Below the pieces are notes generated by a model. The model made no database searches. It saw only the letters and a program-made list of their open reading frames with translations, and was not told the DNA's origin. Shown in pieces: positions 25,456 through 34,347 of a stretch of 64,000 nt of DNA; position 1 is the first letter of the stretch; every line of letters starts with the position of its first letter. A program made the translations under genes and the position numbers. Source of the stretch: CAG-605 sp934096595 (lineage in GTDB: Bacteria; Bacillota_I; Bacilli_A; RF39; UBA660); NCBI GenBank assembly GCA_934096595.1, contig CAKOMH010000001.1, positions 10,578-74,577 on the forward strand, in the 5' to 3' direction.

Positions 25456-26340
25456 TTAAATTAACATTCTTTTTTCTTTCTTCCCACCAGTTACCTCATA
25501 ACAATCACTAACAACAATAAATGCATTAGGATCAATCTCTAAGATTTTTTCCCGAAAAGCATTATAAGCTCTAGTTGGCACCACTATTTGCAGCATTTTT
25601 CCTTTTTCAAACATAAAACCGCCAGTGGTATCTAAAATTGTTACCCCAGTATGCATATTATTAATAGCGTAATCCTGTATCTTGCGATATTTTTTGCTAG
25701 AAATTAAAAACATTTTACTAGTAGAAATTCCAATAATAATTTTATCAACAATATTAGTAGAAATTATTAATAAAATCAGAGAATATATTGCCCTTGGTAT
25801 TCCGAAAACCAAAATTCCTAGCAGAACAATTACGGTATTCATTAATAGCTGAGCATTTCCTTCAGTCAAATGTTGATATTTATGAATAATTTTCATAATA
25901 ATATCACTGCCACCCAAAGTAAAACCACTCTTATAGATTAAGCCATTACCTAACCCCAACAAGACCCCCGCTATAATAATGATGATAACAATATTAGAAA
26001 ATGTTAAAAAAGGAGCCATTACATCACAAAGCGGTTTGACAAAATCAATAAGTAAAGGATAAAGGATAGCTCCTATTACACTATTATAAGTTGTATCCTT
26101 ATCTAAAGTAAAATACGATAATATTATTAGAAAAATACTACTCCCAAAAATAAAATAAGATGGTTTAATTCCACATAAAAAATTTAGCATAGTAGCAATA
26201 CCCGTCATACCACCAATATTAAATTCATTTGGCAAAACAAACAAGTTATAATTAAATGCTAAAATCAACAAACCTACTAGAAATGCCAATAATTTTTTTA
26301 GTCTTTCCATATCAGTTATATGCCCTATTACTCTTTTCAT
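25456..26340 (-). CDS. YitT-family membrane protein (first copy)
   Basis: 294 residues. Five or six transmembrane helices in the first 200 residues, with the YitT signature segments NIGGMTGIATMLNF and YKSGFTLGGSDIIMKII. A cytoplasmic DUF2179 domain follows (GVTILDTTGGFMFEKGKML). Function is not established in the family. A second member lies at 44435-45304. It is divergent from gerQ with a 70-bp shared upstream region containing a TATAAT usable on either strand. Confidence 0.9.
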   Translation of the reverse strand: MKRVIGHITDMERLKKLLAFLVGLLILAFNYNLFVLPNEFNIGGMTGIATMLNFLCGIKPSYFIFGSSIFLIILSYFTLDKDTTYNSVIGAILYPLLIDFVKPLCDVMAPFLTFSNIVIIIIIAGVLLGLGNGLIYKSGFTLGGSDIIMKIIHKYQHLTEGNAQLLMNTVIVLLGILVFGIPRAIYSLILLIISTNIVDKIIIGISTSKMFLISSKKYRKIQDYAINNMHTGVTILDTTGGFMFEKGKMLQIVVPTRAYNAFREKILEIDPNAFIVVSDCYEVTGGKKEKRMLI

Positions 26341-26410
26341 TATTTTACTCCTATTATAATAATACTATATTTTTTTGATTTTGCATATAGTTAGTGAGGT
26401 GAATTTTTAA

Positions 26411-26851
26411 ATGAATGGAACATATTATCAAAACCCAACTTTCCCAACTAACCAAAATAATTATGATGTCAACATGAATTCTATCCCGAATAATCAAGGT
26501 CTTCCTAACAATAACAATATGGCTAATAGCACAAATATTCCAAGTACAATAAACAACTACAATCCTGATTATAATCCCACCACATCACTGCCTATGGAGC
26601 AAAGTTATATTGAAAATATTTTAAGGTTGAATAAAGGAAAAATGGTTAAAGCTTATGTTAGTTTTCCGGATTCTACCGAATGGCGCAACAAAATTTTTGC
26701 AGGGCGCATTGAAGAAGCAGGTCGCGATCATCTAATTATCAGCAACCCCAACACTGGTGAGTGGGATTTAATTTTAATGATTTACTTAAATTATGTTACC
26801 TTTGATGAAAGAATAAACTATAGCCATAGCTATTCACAAAAGAACTTCTAA
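26411..26851 (+). CDS. gerQ: Spore coat protein GerQ
   Basis: 146 residues. Residues 65-140 match GerQ closely: SYIENILRLNKGKMVKAYVS, IFAGRIEEAGRDHLIISNP, and LMIYLNYVTFDERINY. The N-terminal 60 residues are Asn/Pro-rich and contain no Lys before RLNKGK. In B. subtilis GerQ is cross-linked by transglutaminase Tgl through Lys residues at the N-terminus and anchors the cortex hydrolase CwlJ. It lies alone on the plus strand with a GAGGTG ribosome-binding site. Its presence supports a sporulating ancestry; expression under a sporulation sigma factor could not be confirmed from the upstream sequence. Confidence 0.92.
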   Translation: MNGTYYQNPTFPTNQNNYDVNMNSIPNNQGLPNNNNMANSTNIPSTINNYNPDYNPTTSLPMEQSYIENILRLNKGKMVKAYVSFPDSTEWRNKIFAGRIEEAGRDHLIISNPNTGEWDLILMIYLNYVTFDERINYSHSYSQKNF

Positions 26852-26866
26852 AAAAAGAAGTTCTTT
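26839..26866. terminator. Bidirectional hairpin between gerQ and the MBL gene
   Basis: AAAGAACTTC and GAAGTTCTTT form a perfect 10-bp stem with an 8-base loop containing both stop codons of the convergent genes. T-runs are short, so termination strength is uncertain. Confidence 0.65.
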
Positions 26867-27348
26867 ACTATTTCTAAAGCAATTCCTAATTTTCCTGAAT
26901 AAAAATGTCCCGGATAAATTTTTGTATCTAATGGATATTTGCTAATTTTTTCTAAAGATTTTTGCATTTCTTCATGACTTCCCGTTGGCAAATCCATGCG
27001 ACCAATTGAGTTATAAAACAAAAAATCACCCGTAAACATTACCTTTTCATCAGCAAAATAAAAAGTTTTAGAATCATTTGTATGACCAGAAGTGGCAATT
27101 ACTTCATATTTAAAAGTTTTATTTTTATATTGATTAGCTTTTACTCTGTATTTATCCTCTAATTGCTTCAAAGCTCCAATATGATCAAAATGATTATGGG
27201 TAACCAAAATTTCTTCTAACTCGCCATGAATTTCACTATCAATTTTTGCAAATTCATCGCCGGGGTCAATTACCAAATACTTACCATCTTTTTCTAAAAT
27301 ATAACAGTTTTCATCTAACTCTCCTACTACTAGTTGCTTTATTTTCAT
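26848..27348 (-). CDS. MBL-fold metallohydrolase, glyoxalase II-like
   Basis: 166 residues, short for the family. The metal motif HNHFDH is in LVTHNHFDHIGAL; a second His follows in TSGHTNDS, Asp in FTGDFLF and a last His in YPGHFYSG. The layout matches small Bacillota hydroxyacylglutathione hydrolase-like proteins. It converges on gerQ, overlapping it by 4 bases. Substrate unknown. Confidence 0.88.
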   Translation of the reverse strand: MKIKQLVVGELDENCYILEKDGKYLVIDPGDEFAKIDSEIHGELEEILVTHNHFDHIGALKQLEDKYRVKANQYKNKTFKYEVIATSGHTNDSKTFYFADEKVMFTGDFLFYNSIGRMDLPTGSHEEMQKSLEKISKYPLDTKIYPGHFYSGKLGIALEIVKNFFF

Positions 27349-27438
27349 CTATATCACCAGTAACTACAATAGCACATAATTTATTTACTAGCAAGTTTCT
27401 ATGTGTTATACTATTCGTATAAGATATGAGGTGGAATT

Positions 27439-27984
27439 ATGGCGTTTATTTATGCTATCTTAATCATTTTGATTGTTGGCGGAATTGGTACTATCACATA
27501 TATTGTTTATTACAATGCTCTTCAAGATTGTAAAGTTAAAATTGATGAAGCAGAAAGTATGATAGATGAGGCTCTTCGTTCAAAATATGATATTCTTCTT
27601 AAGTTAGAGTCTATAATTAAAAACAATATAAAAGAAACAAAAATCAATTTTAAGGATTTAAATGACCTAAAAAAAGAAAGCATCTCTAATTTTCAACTAG
27701 AGCGAAAATTAGTTGATACTGTCTTACTTATTAGCAAAATTCAAGATGATTTTCCTGAATTAGAAGAGCAAAAAGATTATCGTGAGCTTCTAAATGACAT
27801 TCGAGTTATGGATGAAAGAATAAATGCTTCTAAAAAATTTTATAACAAATATACTTCTAAATCTAATGAATTAGTCCGTAAATTTCCATCAAATATTATT
27901 GCTAAATTTCATAATATTACCATTCGCAACTTCTTTGATAATAAAGATATGAATGATGATATCATTAATGATTTTAAATTATAA
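27439..27984 (+). CDS. LemA-family membrane protein
   Basis: 181 residues. One N-terminal transmembrane helix (YAILIILIVGGIGTITYIVY), then a helical domain with the LemA signature near the C-terminus: INASKKFYNKYTSKSNELVR and KFPSNIIAKFHN. LemA proteins form an external or membrane-tethered helical bundle; their role is not settled. An AGGTGG-type ribosome-binding site precedes the ATG. The 3' end overlaps ung by 6 bases in convergent orientation. Confidence 0.85.
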   Translation: MAFIYAILIILIVGGIGTITYIVYYNALQDCKVKIDEAESMIDEALRSKYDILLKLESIIKNNIKETKINFKDLNDLKKESISNFQLERKLVDTVLLISKIQDDFPELEEQKDYRELLNDIRVMDERINASKKFYNKYTSKSNELVRKFPSNIIAKFHNITIRNFFDNKDMNDDIINDFKL

Positions 27985-28647
27985 TCGCCAATCAATCGGT
28001 TGGAGATTATTTTTTTGCAAAAATTCATTAGTTCTTGAAAAAGGTCGACTCCCAAAGAAACCACTACGACACGAAAAAGGTGATGGATGGGGGCTTGTTA
28101 TAACTAAATGAATTGGATTAGTTATATATTGAGCTTTAGACTTGGCAAAATTCCCCCATAATATAAACACTACTGGTGTCGTTTTAGCATTGACTTTTCT
28201 AATAATATAATCTGTAAGTGGCTCCCAACCTAGATTTTTATGTGAAGCAGGACAATCTTTTTTTACGGTCAAAACACTATTTAATAGTAAAACGCCTTCT
28301 TTTGCCCACTTTGTTAGATCACCATCTCTATGTGGCATAATACCTAAATCATCATATAATTCTTTATAAATGTTTTTTAAAGATGGTGGTATTTTTATAT
28401 CTTTATGAACCGAAAAAGACAATCCCATCGCTTCCCCTACGCCATGGTAAGGGTCTTGGCCTACAATTACAACCTTTACATCTTTATAAGGCGTAAGTTT
28501 TAAAGCATTAAAAATATCTTCTTTTGGTGGAAAAATAGTTTCTTTATTATATAAATTCAATACACCCTGATAAAATTTACCAAAGTTAGGGCTATCCCAA
28601 ATAACTTTTAATTCATTATCCCAATCATTACCTATCATAACTTTCAC
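27979..28647 (-). CDS. ung: Uracil-DNA glycosylase
   Basis: 222 residues, family UDG 1. The catalytic water-activating motif is VGQDPYHG (Asp65), with GLSFSV, the LLLNSVLTV segment, and the Leu-loop motif HPSPFSCRSGFFG. It removes uracil from DNA as the first step of base excision repair. The start is either the GTG at 28647, which fits the family length, or the ATG at 28638. Confidence 0.96.
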   Translation of the reverse strand: MKVMIGNDWDNELKVIWDSPNFGKFYQGVLNLYNKETIFPPKEDIFNALKLTPYKDVKVVIVGQDPYHGVGEAMGLSFSVHKDIKIPPSLKNIYKELYDDLGIMPHRDGDLTKWAKEGVLLLNSVLTVKKDCPASHKNLGWEPLTDYIIRKVNAKTTPVVFILWGNFAKSKAQYITNPIHLVITSPHPSPFSCRSGFFGSRPFSRTNEFLQKNNLQPIDWRL

Positions 28648-28669
28648 TTCTCTCTACATCTTAATTTTA

Positions 28670-28693
28670 TCAAATAAAAAGACCACTGTCTTT
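28670..28693 (-). terminator. Probable terminator after rlmH
   Basis: AAAGAC-agtg-GTCTTT on the minus strand, followed by TTATTTG. Short 6-bp stem. Confidence 0.5.
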
Positions 28694-28744
28694 AATTTCA
28701 GTAATCTTTTTAACTTTTTTAAAGTATTTATAATAAGTTGAATT

Positions 28745-29179
28745 TTATTTATGATATGTTTCATTATTATTTATTTTAAAAGCCCGATATATTTGCTCTA
28801 ACAAAACACCTCTAAATAAACCGTGGGGCATTGTCATCTTCGAAAATGACAACTTCAAATTAGCAGCATTTTTAATATTTTCTAATATTCCATCGGAACC
28901 ACCAATAATAAATGTAATACAACTATAATGATTAAAAGTTTCATTTATAAAACTAGCAAACTCTAAAGAATTCATTTGTTTTCCTTCGATTGCTAAAGCT
29001 ACAACATATTCATTCTTGCCTATATTTTTAATAATTTCTTTACTTTCTTGTTCAATATTGCTATCTTTTACTTCAATAATATTAAATTTATGATACTTAT
29101 TAATTCTTTTATTATAATCTAAAATCATATCCATTAGATATTTTTCTTTTATTTTTCCAACACAAATCAACTTTATCAT
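28745..29179 (-). CDS. rlmH: 23S rRNA (pseudouridine1915-N3)-methyltransferase RlmH
   Basis: 144 residues, about 15 shorter than common RlmH. The SPOUT-knot features are visible: ALAIEGKQMNSLEFA, FIIGGSDGI, and the C-terminal LEQIYRAFKINNNETYHK. It methylates Psi1915 in helix 69. Its start overlaps the walJ stop by 4 bases; walJ-rlmH proximity is conserved in Bacilli. Confidence 0.95.
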   Translation of the reverse strand: MIKLICVGKIKEKYLMDMILDYNKRINKYHKFNIIEVKDSNIEQESKEIIKNIGKNEYVVALAIEGKQMNSLEFASFINETFNHYSCITFIIGGSDGILENIKNAANLKLSFSKMTMPHGLFRGVLLEQIYRAFKINNNETYHK

Positions 29180-29949
29180 AACTCTATAATCTCCGATTTT
29201 TCATTTTGTTTAGCACAACTAATATTTTCAAAATCAACCCCGTACTCCAAGAAAATATTTTTGATTGTTTCCATAGCTTTTTCTTCCGTATTATTTTCAT
29301 GAGAAAGGTGCGTTAATATTATTTTTTGCGTATTTTTGCCAATTAATTTAGCTAAATAGATACTAGCATCTTTATTAGATAAATGTCCATAAGGTCCAAC
29401 AACTCTATCTTTTAACCAAGCTGGATATTTACCATTTAGTAACATCTCCACATCATGATTACTCTCAAACAAATATACAGTCTTATCCCTTAAAGAGTTA
29501 AAATATTTTTGATTCAAATAACCAGTATCAGTTAAATAAACAACGCTATTATTTCCTTCATACAAAATATATCCTTTAGAATCCTTAGTATCATGGCTAG
29601 TTTTTATTACTTCAATTTTAACATTATCTAAATAAATATCATCATCAAAAAGAATTAAATGTTCATACTTACTTATTGGGTTTTCACTTCCCAACTCACC
29701 TATCATTCCTACTGTCATATAAACATTTGCCTGATATTTTTTTATATAATTTTCTAAAGCTCCAATATGATCGCTATGAATATGCGATATGATTATAGTA
29801 TCAATATCAGTTAAAGAAACGCTTAATTCTTCTAAGCGTTCCTTTATATATCTAACATTAGTTCCCATATCAAACAATATTTTGTGTTTTTCCGTTTCTA
29901 CATAAGTAGAGTTTCCCTTAGAACCACTAGCTAATACACATATTCTCAT
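29176..29949 (-). CDS. walJ: WalJ (YycJ)-type MBL-fold hydrolase
   Basis: 257 residues. It starts MRICVLASGSKGNSTYVE, typical of YycJ/WalJ, with the metal-binding SHIHSDHIGAL motif, Asp in LTDTGYL, and ESNHDVEML. In Bacillus it is part of the walRK locus and is linked to coordination of division and replication, or nuclease activity (family knowledge). Here walR and walK are absent, but rlmH follows and an M23 peptidase precedes it with a 1-base junction. Confidence 0.9.
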   Translation of the reverse strand: MRICVLASGSKGNSTYVETEKHKILFDMGTNVRYIKERLEELSVSLTDIDTIIISHIHSDHIGALENYIKKYQANVYMTVGMIGELGSENPISKYEHLILFDDDIYLDNVKIEVIKTSHDTKDSKGYILYEGNNSVVYLTDTGYLNQKYFNSLRDKTVYLFESNHDVEMLLNGKYPAWLKDRVVGPYGHLSNKDASIYLAKLIGKNTQKIILTHLSHENNTEEKAMETIKNIFLEYGVDFENISCAKQNEKSEIIEL

Positions 29950-31466
29950 TATCTATATATTGTGATAGGATTTATAGCTTTACTGCCTTTTTGATATGGC
30001 ACCCCAGTCCAGAAACCTAAGTGTAAGTGCGTACCAGTAACCAAACCACTCTTACCCATGGCGCCAATCTTCTGTGCACGGCTTACTTGTTGATTTTTAG
30101 AAACATAGACATCTGACAAGTGGGCATACAATGAACAGTATCCATTTGGATGTTGAACAATAATGTTTAAACCACTACTTTTACCAGCATATCCACCGTA
30201 ACCAGTCCATATAACTGTACCAGATGCAATTGCAAAAATTGGTGAGCCATAACCAGTACCAGATATATCTAAACCATCATGACTTGTACGATTAAATAAG
30301 TAACGCGTACCAAAACCCGAAGTAATAATATATGGCTTTAATGTTGGCCAAGCATATTCCGTACCATCATCAACATAATTACCCCAGTTACCACTCGAAA
30401 TAGATTTTTTACCTTTAACAATAACTTCATTAACAGTTTCTCTTACCATATATGTATTATCTTTATCGATAACAACTTGTTGACTGGCATCTCCATTAAT
30501 TACCTGTGTACGCGAAGCAACACGGCGAATACCATTAACGCCCTTCGTTTGAACTAAACGATAACTAGTATCTTTAGAATAATCATACTTTGTTTCTGTC
30601 GAATATTTTTCTTCAACATCTTTAACAATATATTTATCATATACCAATTGTAACATTGGATTAATTAAGGATATAACTACTTTATCTCCAACTGCTAATA
30701 AGTCATTTTCACTATTATATTTGGGATTAGCTACCAAAAATTCGGAAACATTTAACTCATTAGCCTCGGCAATACTAGCAATTGTATCTCCTACTTTTAC
30801 TGTATATTCTGATTCTTTACTATCAGTTCCAAATAACAAATACTTACTTAAGCTATCTACATCTGTAAAAATTTTCTCATCAGTGCTTATATAAGATTCT
30901 TTAATTGATATATTTTCTTGAAAATAAATATTTTCAATTCGTTCACCTACATCAACAATCTCTTTTTGTTCATTATTAATATAAGCTAAATATTCATCTT
31001 CCGGAATAAATGATAAGATAACTTTCTTTATTGCTTCTTCAAATACCTTTTCATCTAAAACATTAATTTTAAACAATACTTTTGAATCTCCATTATCATC
31101 TTTATCACTTACTGTAATAGTATAACCCTTTATAGTAAAATTCTTTGATTCTTTTATTTTATCATAAATTTCTGTAACACTAGAAACACTAGAATTATAT
31201 GTATTTAATTTAGTTATTGAAAATCCTTTTGGGGGATATACTTGATCTACATTATATTCTTCTTTTATACTCGATTGTTCTTCATTAATAAGTGCATAAA
31301 GTTCATCTTGACTACCAATCATTCCTATTTTTTCACCGTTTAAGTATACTTGATAAACCCCTTCTACTTCATCAGCATAACTAGTTTTATAAGAAGTGGC
31401 AATAAACATTGCTACTCCAAATATCATTGTCGTTAATATGCATAGAATTTGTGTCTTTTTACTCAT
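29949..31466 (-). CDS. Secreted LysM-G5-M23 peptidoglycan peptidase
   Basis: 505 residues from the ATG at 31466, which shares its A with the dnaB stop (TGATG) and has GGAG 7 bases upstream. Signal/anchor at 5-30. Domains: a region of unknown fold (35-220), LysM (about 222-265; YTVKVGDTIASIAEANELNV), G5 (about 275-355; VEEKYSTETKYDYSKD), and M23 endopeptidase with SHDGLDISGTGYG and GTHLHLGFW. It resembles B. subtilis YycH-neighbour or spore-wall hydrolases, and likely cleaves peptide cross-links outside the membrane. Linking cell-wall cutting to dnaB and walJ in one operon is noteworthy. Confidence 0.9.
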   Translation of the reverse strand: MSKKTQILCILTTMIFGVAMFIATSYKTSYADEVEGVYQVYLNGEKIGMIGSQDELYALINEEQSSIKEEYNVDQVYPPKGFSITKLNTYNSSVSSVTEIYDKIKESKNFTIKGYTITVSDKDDNGDSKVLFKINVLDEKVFEEAIKKVILSFIPEDEYLAYINNEQKEIVDVGERIENIYFQENISIKESYISTDEKIFTDVDSLSKYLLFGTDSKESEYTVKVGDTIASIAEANELNVSEFLVANPKYNSENDLLAVGDKVVISLINPMLQLVYDKYIVKDVEEKYSTETKYDYSKDTSYRLVQTKGVNGIRRVASRTQVINGDASQQVVIDKDNTYMVRETVNEVIVKGKKSISSGNWGNYVDDGTEYAWPTLKPYIITSGFGTRYLFNRTSHDGLDISGTGYGSPIFAIASGTVIWTGYGGYAGKSSGLNIIVQHPNGYCSLYAHLSDVYVSKNQQVSRAQKIGAMGKSGLVTGTHLHLGFWTGVPYQKGSKAINPITIYR

Positions 31467-32818
31467 CAATATTCTCCTTCTTTTTCAAGAACCATATAGT
31501 TTTTGAAATTCATCATTGTCGGTTCAAATAGTACTGTAAATTTACCAGTACCACCTTTTCTGTGTTTTGCAATGATTATATCTGTCTCGACATTTTCCGA
31601 TTTTCCTAACTCTGTCTTGGCTTTATAGTAATCTTTACGATTTATAAACATAACAATATCGGCATCTTGCTCAATTGAACCTGATTCTCTTAAGTCTGCA
31701 AGCATTGGTTCATTATTTTCTCTTTTTTCTGCATTACGGGAAAGCTGCGCTAAAGCAATAACAGGAACTTTAAGTTCCATTGCCATCGTTTTAATAGCTC
31801 TTGAAATATCTGAAACTTCTTGTTGTCTAGATTCTGGTCTCCTGCCGCCCATAGTAAGTAACTGCAAGTAATCGATAATAATTAATCCTAGACCTTCTTT
31901 TTTGGTTGCAAGTCTACGACATTTAGCTCGAATATCATTAACAGTAATACCAGAATTATCTTCAATATAAATATTAGTATCAGCAAGTTGACTTACTGCT
32001 TCATTATATTTTTTCCAATCATTCTGTCCCAACTGACCATTAGTTAACTTTTTGCCTTCAATTCCTCCTAAAGCGCTAATCATACGATTGACCAACTGTT
32101 CGGCAGACATTTCTAAGTTGAATACAGCAATAGCTTTTTTCGTACTTTGAGCAGCATGAGTAGCAATATTTAAAGCAAATGCTGTCTTTCCCATACCGGG
32201 ACGAGCCGCAATAACAATCATTTCACCTTCATGTAAACCACTAGTTGCTTTATCTAAATCATAAAAACCAGTTTCTAAACCTGAAATAACACTATGATTT
32301 TGGGATAAATATTCTAATTGCTCTTGAGCTCTTGCTAATACCTCATTAATTGGGGCAAACTCAGTTGTCTGACGCGATCTAATAACATCTAAAATATTTT
32401 TTTCAGCCGTATCAAGTAGCCCCGTAACATCATCTGAATCATTATATGCGTCTGTTACAATATCTGTTGCCGTCGTTATAAGATTACGAACTATCATCTT
32501 TTCTTTAATAATGTTAATATAATAATCCAAGTTAGCAGCACTTACAACAGAGGTTATAACATCAGCCAAATATGTGGGGCCTCCAATTGCTCCTAAACTT
32601 TTAGACTTATCCAGTTCATCAGCCACAGTTGTTTGATCAATAGGTACTCCCGCATCATGTAAATTTTTTATAGCAAGAAAAATCTTTTTATTAGCATCAC
32701 TATAGAACATATCATCAGTAACTTCTTCTAAGACTTTACTAACAACTCTTTCATCAAGAAAACAAACACCCAAAACTGACATTTCAGCATCTAAATTTTG
32801 TGGCATTTTTCTTGCCAT
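31466..32818 (-). CDS. dnaB: Replicative DNA helicase
   Basis: 450 residues (DnaC in Bacillus naming). The N-terminal domain (MPQNLDAEMSVLGVCFLDER) and the RecA-like motor are complete: Walker A ARPGMGKT at 205-212, Walker B GLIIIDYLQLL, and the DLRESGSIEQDADIV segment with the arginine-finger region. It unwinds DNA at the fork as a hexamer. It follows rplI by 9 bases, as in many Bacilli. Confidence 0.97.
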   Translation of the reverse strand: MARKMPQNLDAEMSVLGVCFLDERVVSKVLEEVTDDMFYSDANKKIFLAIKNLHDAGVPIDQTTVADELDKSKSLGAIGGPTYLADVITSVVSAANLDYYINIIKEKMIVRNLITTATDIVTDAYNDSDDVTGLLDTAEKNILDVIRSRQTTEFAPINEVLARAQEQLEYLSQNHSVISGLETGFYDLDKATSGLHEGEMIVIAARPGMGKTAFALNIATHAAQSTKKAIAVFNLEMSAEQLVNRMISALGGIEGKKLTNGQLGQNDWKKYNEAVSQLADTNIYIEDNSGITVNDIRAKCRRLATKKEGLGLIIIDYLQLLTMGGRRPESRQQEVSDISRAIKTMAMELKVPVIALAQLSRNAEKRENNEPMLADLRESGSIEQDADIVMFINRKDYYKAKTELGKSENVETDIIIAKHRKGGTGKFTVLFEPTMMNFKNYMVLEKEGEY

Positions 32819-32827
32819 ATTATCACC

Positions 32828-33268
32828 TTACTTCACTAAATTAACTCTGATATTGAAGCGCACCTTCTTATGTAGTTCAACTGTTACATTGTGAACTCCA
32901 AGTGTATCTAAAGGAGCGTCAATTTGAATTTGCTTTTTATCTACTTTATACCCCATTTTGTTTAAGCTCTCAGCAATTTGTTTAGAAGAAACATTACCGA
33001 AAACTTTATCCATAGCTCCCGTTTTTACTTTAAAAGTAATATTTTCTCTAATTATTTTATCACGCATTTCTTGCATTTCTTTAACTAGTTTTTCTTCTTC
33101 TTGCTTACGCTTATCAAGCTCATTTGATAATATTTTGGTACTAGTCTTTGTTGCCGCAACAGCTAAACCGTTTTTAATCAAATAATTCATTCCATAGCCA
33201 TCACTTACTTCAATAATATCATCTTTTTTACCTTGTTTTTTAACATCTTTTAGTAATATAACTTTCAT
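32828..33268 (-). CDS. rplI: 50S ribosomal protein L9
   Basis: 146 residues: MKVILLKDVKKQGKKDDIIE plus the YGMNYLIKNGLAVAAT loop, a long connecting helix rich in Lys/Glu, and the C-terminal domain. L9 sits at the base of the L1 stalk. An AAGGAG site precedes the ATG. A good promoter lies just upstream, making it the first gene of rplI-dnaB-M23-walJ-rlmH. Confidence 0.97.
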   Translation of the reverse strand: MKVILLKDVKKQGKKDDIIEVSDGYGMNYLIKNGLAVAATKTSTKILSNELDKRKQEEEKLVKEMQEMRDKIIRENITFKVKTGAMDKVFGNVSSKQIAESLNKMGYKVDKKQIQIDAPLDTLGVHNVTVELHKKVRFNIRVNLVK

Positions 33269-33614
33269 GTTTTTTCTCCTTTTTAATTCCTACTTATTGT
33301 ATCAAATATATACTTATCAGTCAAAAAAATTTATCCTTTTATTATGGATAAATTATACTTTTTTTCCGTTCTTTTTTAGAAATTTACTCTATAAAAACTC
33401 CTGTTTACTATGTGTTATTTAATACATATATAACTGGTTTTAAAACATAAATCTGTCTTATATTATTTTTCTGGTCATTATCATCAACTTTCTTATAAAT
33501 ACTAATCATTTTATATATCTTAATACTTATTTTACAACTCCAATTCCTAGTCTTTAATTTTTCTAAAATCTACACACTTATAAATATTTAAGGTCAAAAG
33601 AAAAAGACTAAAAA
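33269..33614. other. Intergenic region between rplI and rpsR
   Basis: 346 bases. It holds the rplI promoter at one end and the rpsR terminator at the other. The central 33330-33590 is AT-rich; nothing else was recognised. Confidence 0.6.
33296..33324 (-). promoter_or_regulatory. Promoter of the rplI-dnaB operon
   Basis: Minus strand TTGACT (33319-33324), 17 bp, TACAAT (33296-33301). The start site would be near 33289, about 20 nt before the rplI ATG. Confidence 0.75.
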
Positions 33615-33623
33615 TTAGTCTTT
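33596..33623 (-). terminator. Terminator of the rpsF-ssb-rpsR operon
   Basis: AAAGACTAA-ttt-TTAGTCTTT on the minus strand with TTC and TTTT following. The stem overlaps the rpsR stop codon. Confidence 0.8.
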
Positions 33624-33833
33624 AACATATGGAATTAATGCCATAAATCTAGCATATTTAATTTGTTGTGCAATATGTCTTTGATGTTTAGCACAAGCAC
33701 CGCTTTGTCTTCTGTTTACAATCTTACCTTTTTCAGTAATGTACTTTAGAATTATAGGTACATCTTTATAATCGATAGATTTTCCAGCACACATTTGACA
33801 AATTTTCTTTTTCTTACGATAAAATTCTGCCAT
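33615..33833 (-). CDS. rpsR: 30S ribosomal protein S18, zinc-binding type
   Basis: 72 residues from the ATG at 33833 (MAEFYRKKKKICQMCAGKS). An in-frame Met 12 codons upstream would run into ssb and has no conservation. CQMC plus a later Cys (QSGACAKHQRHIAQQIKYAR) marks the zinc-coordinating form. S18 pairs with S6 on the platform of the 30S subunit. An AAGGGAG site precedes the start. Confidence 0.96.
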   Translation of the reverse strand: MAEFYRKKKKICQMCAGKSIDYKDVPIILKYITEKGKIVNRRQSGACAKHQRHIAQQIKYARFMALIPYVKD

Positions 33834-33849
33834 TTTATATTCTCCCTTC

Positions 33850-34344
33850 TTAGAAAGGTAGGTCATCATCAGTTAATGATACTTCATTACCCATTGCAGC
33901 ATAAGGATCCATATCCAAATCAGCAGTAACAATATCATTATTGACCATACCATTATTATTTGGAACCGCATTATTTGCAGTATAAGATGAAGTATTTAAA
34001 CTACTTTCTGGAATTTGACTACCACCAGCTCTTGAGCTTAGGAATGTTACATTATCAGCTATTACTTCAGTAACATATCTCTTAGTGCCATCTTGGGCAT
34101 CATAACTTCTTGTTTGTATACGACCTTCGACAGCTACTTGTGAACCTTTAGTACAATACTTAGCAATATTTTCAGCTTGTTTTCTCCAAGCTACACAGTT
34201 GATAAAATCAGCTTCTCTTTCCCCATTTTGATTAGTAAAATTTCTATTAACAGCAATCGTAAATGAGGTAGTTGCATTACCAGTTGCGATAGTGCGTAAC
34301 TCAGGATCTCTTGTCAATCTTCCAATTAAAATTACTTTATTCAT
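33850..34344 (-). CDS. ssb: Single-stranded DNA-binding protein
   Basis: 164 residues. The OB-fold spans about 1-108 (MNKVILIGRLTRDPELRTIA; ADFINCVAWRKQAENI; SQVAVEGRIQTRSYD). A flexible Asn/Ser-rich linker follows, ending in the acidic protein-interaction tip DDDLPF. It protects single-stranded DNA at forks. Its position between rpsF and rpsR is the conserved Bacilli arrangement. Confidence 0.97.
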   Translation of the reverse strand: MNKVILIGRLTRDPELRTIATGNATTSFTIAVNRNFTNQNGEREADFINCVAWRKQAENIAKYCTKGSQVAVEGRIQTRSYDAQDGTKRYVTEVIADNVTFLSSRAGGSQIPESSLNTSSYTANNAVPNNNGMVNNDIVTADLDMDPYAAMGNEVSLTDDDLPF

Positions 34345-34347
34345 TTT

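Noticed and set aside
26384..26391. CATATAGT as a sigma E -10 element of gerQ
   Set aside because: The start point would fall in the ribosome-binding site, and the -35 is weak with short spacing.
30597..30603. TGTCGAA as a 0A box
   Set aside because: Lies inside the LysM-G5-M23 coding sequence; a core heptamer is expected several times by chance in this length.
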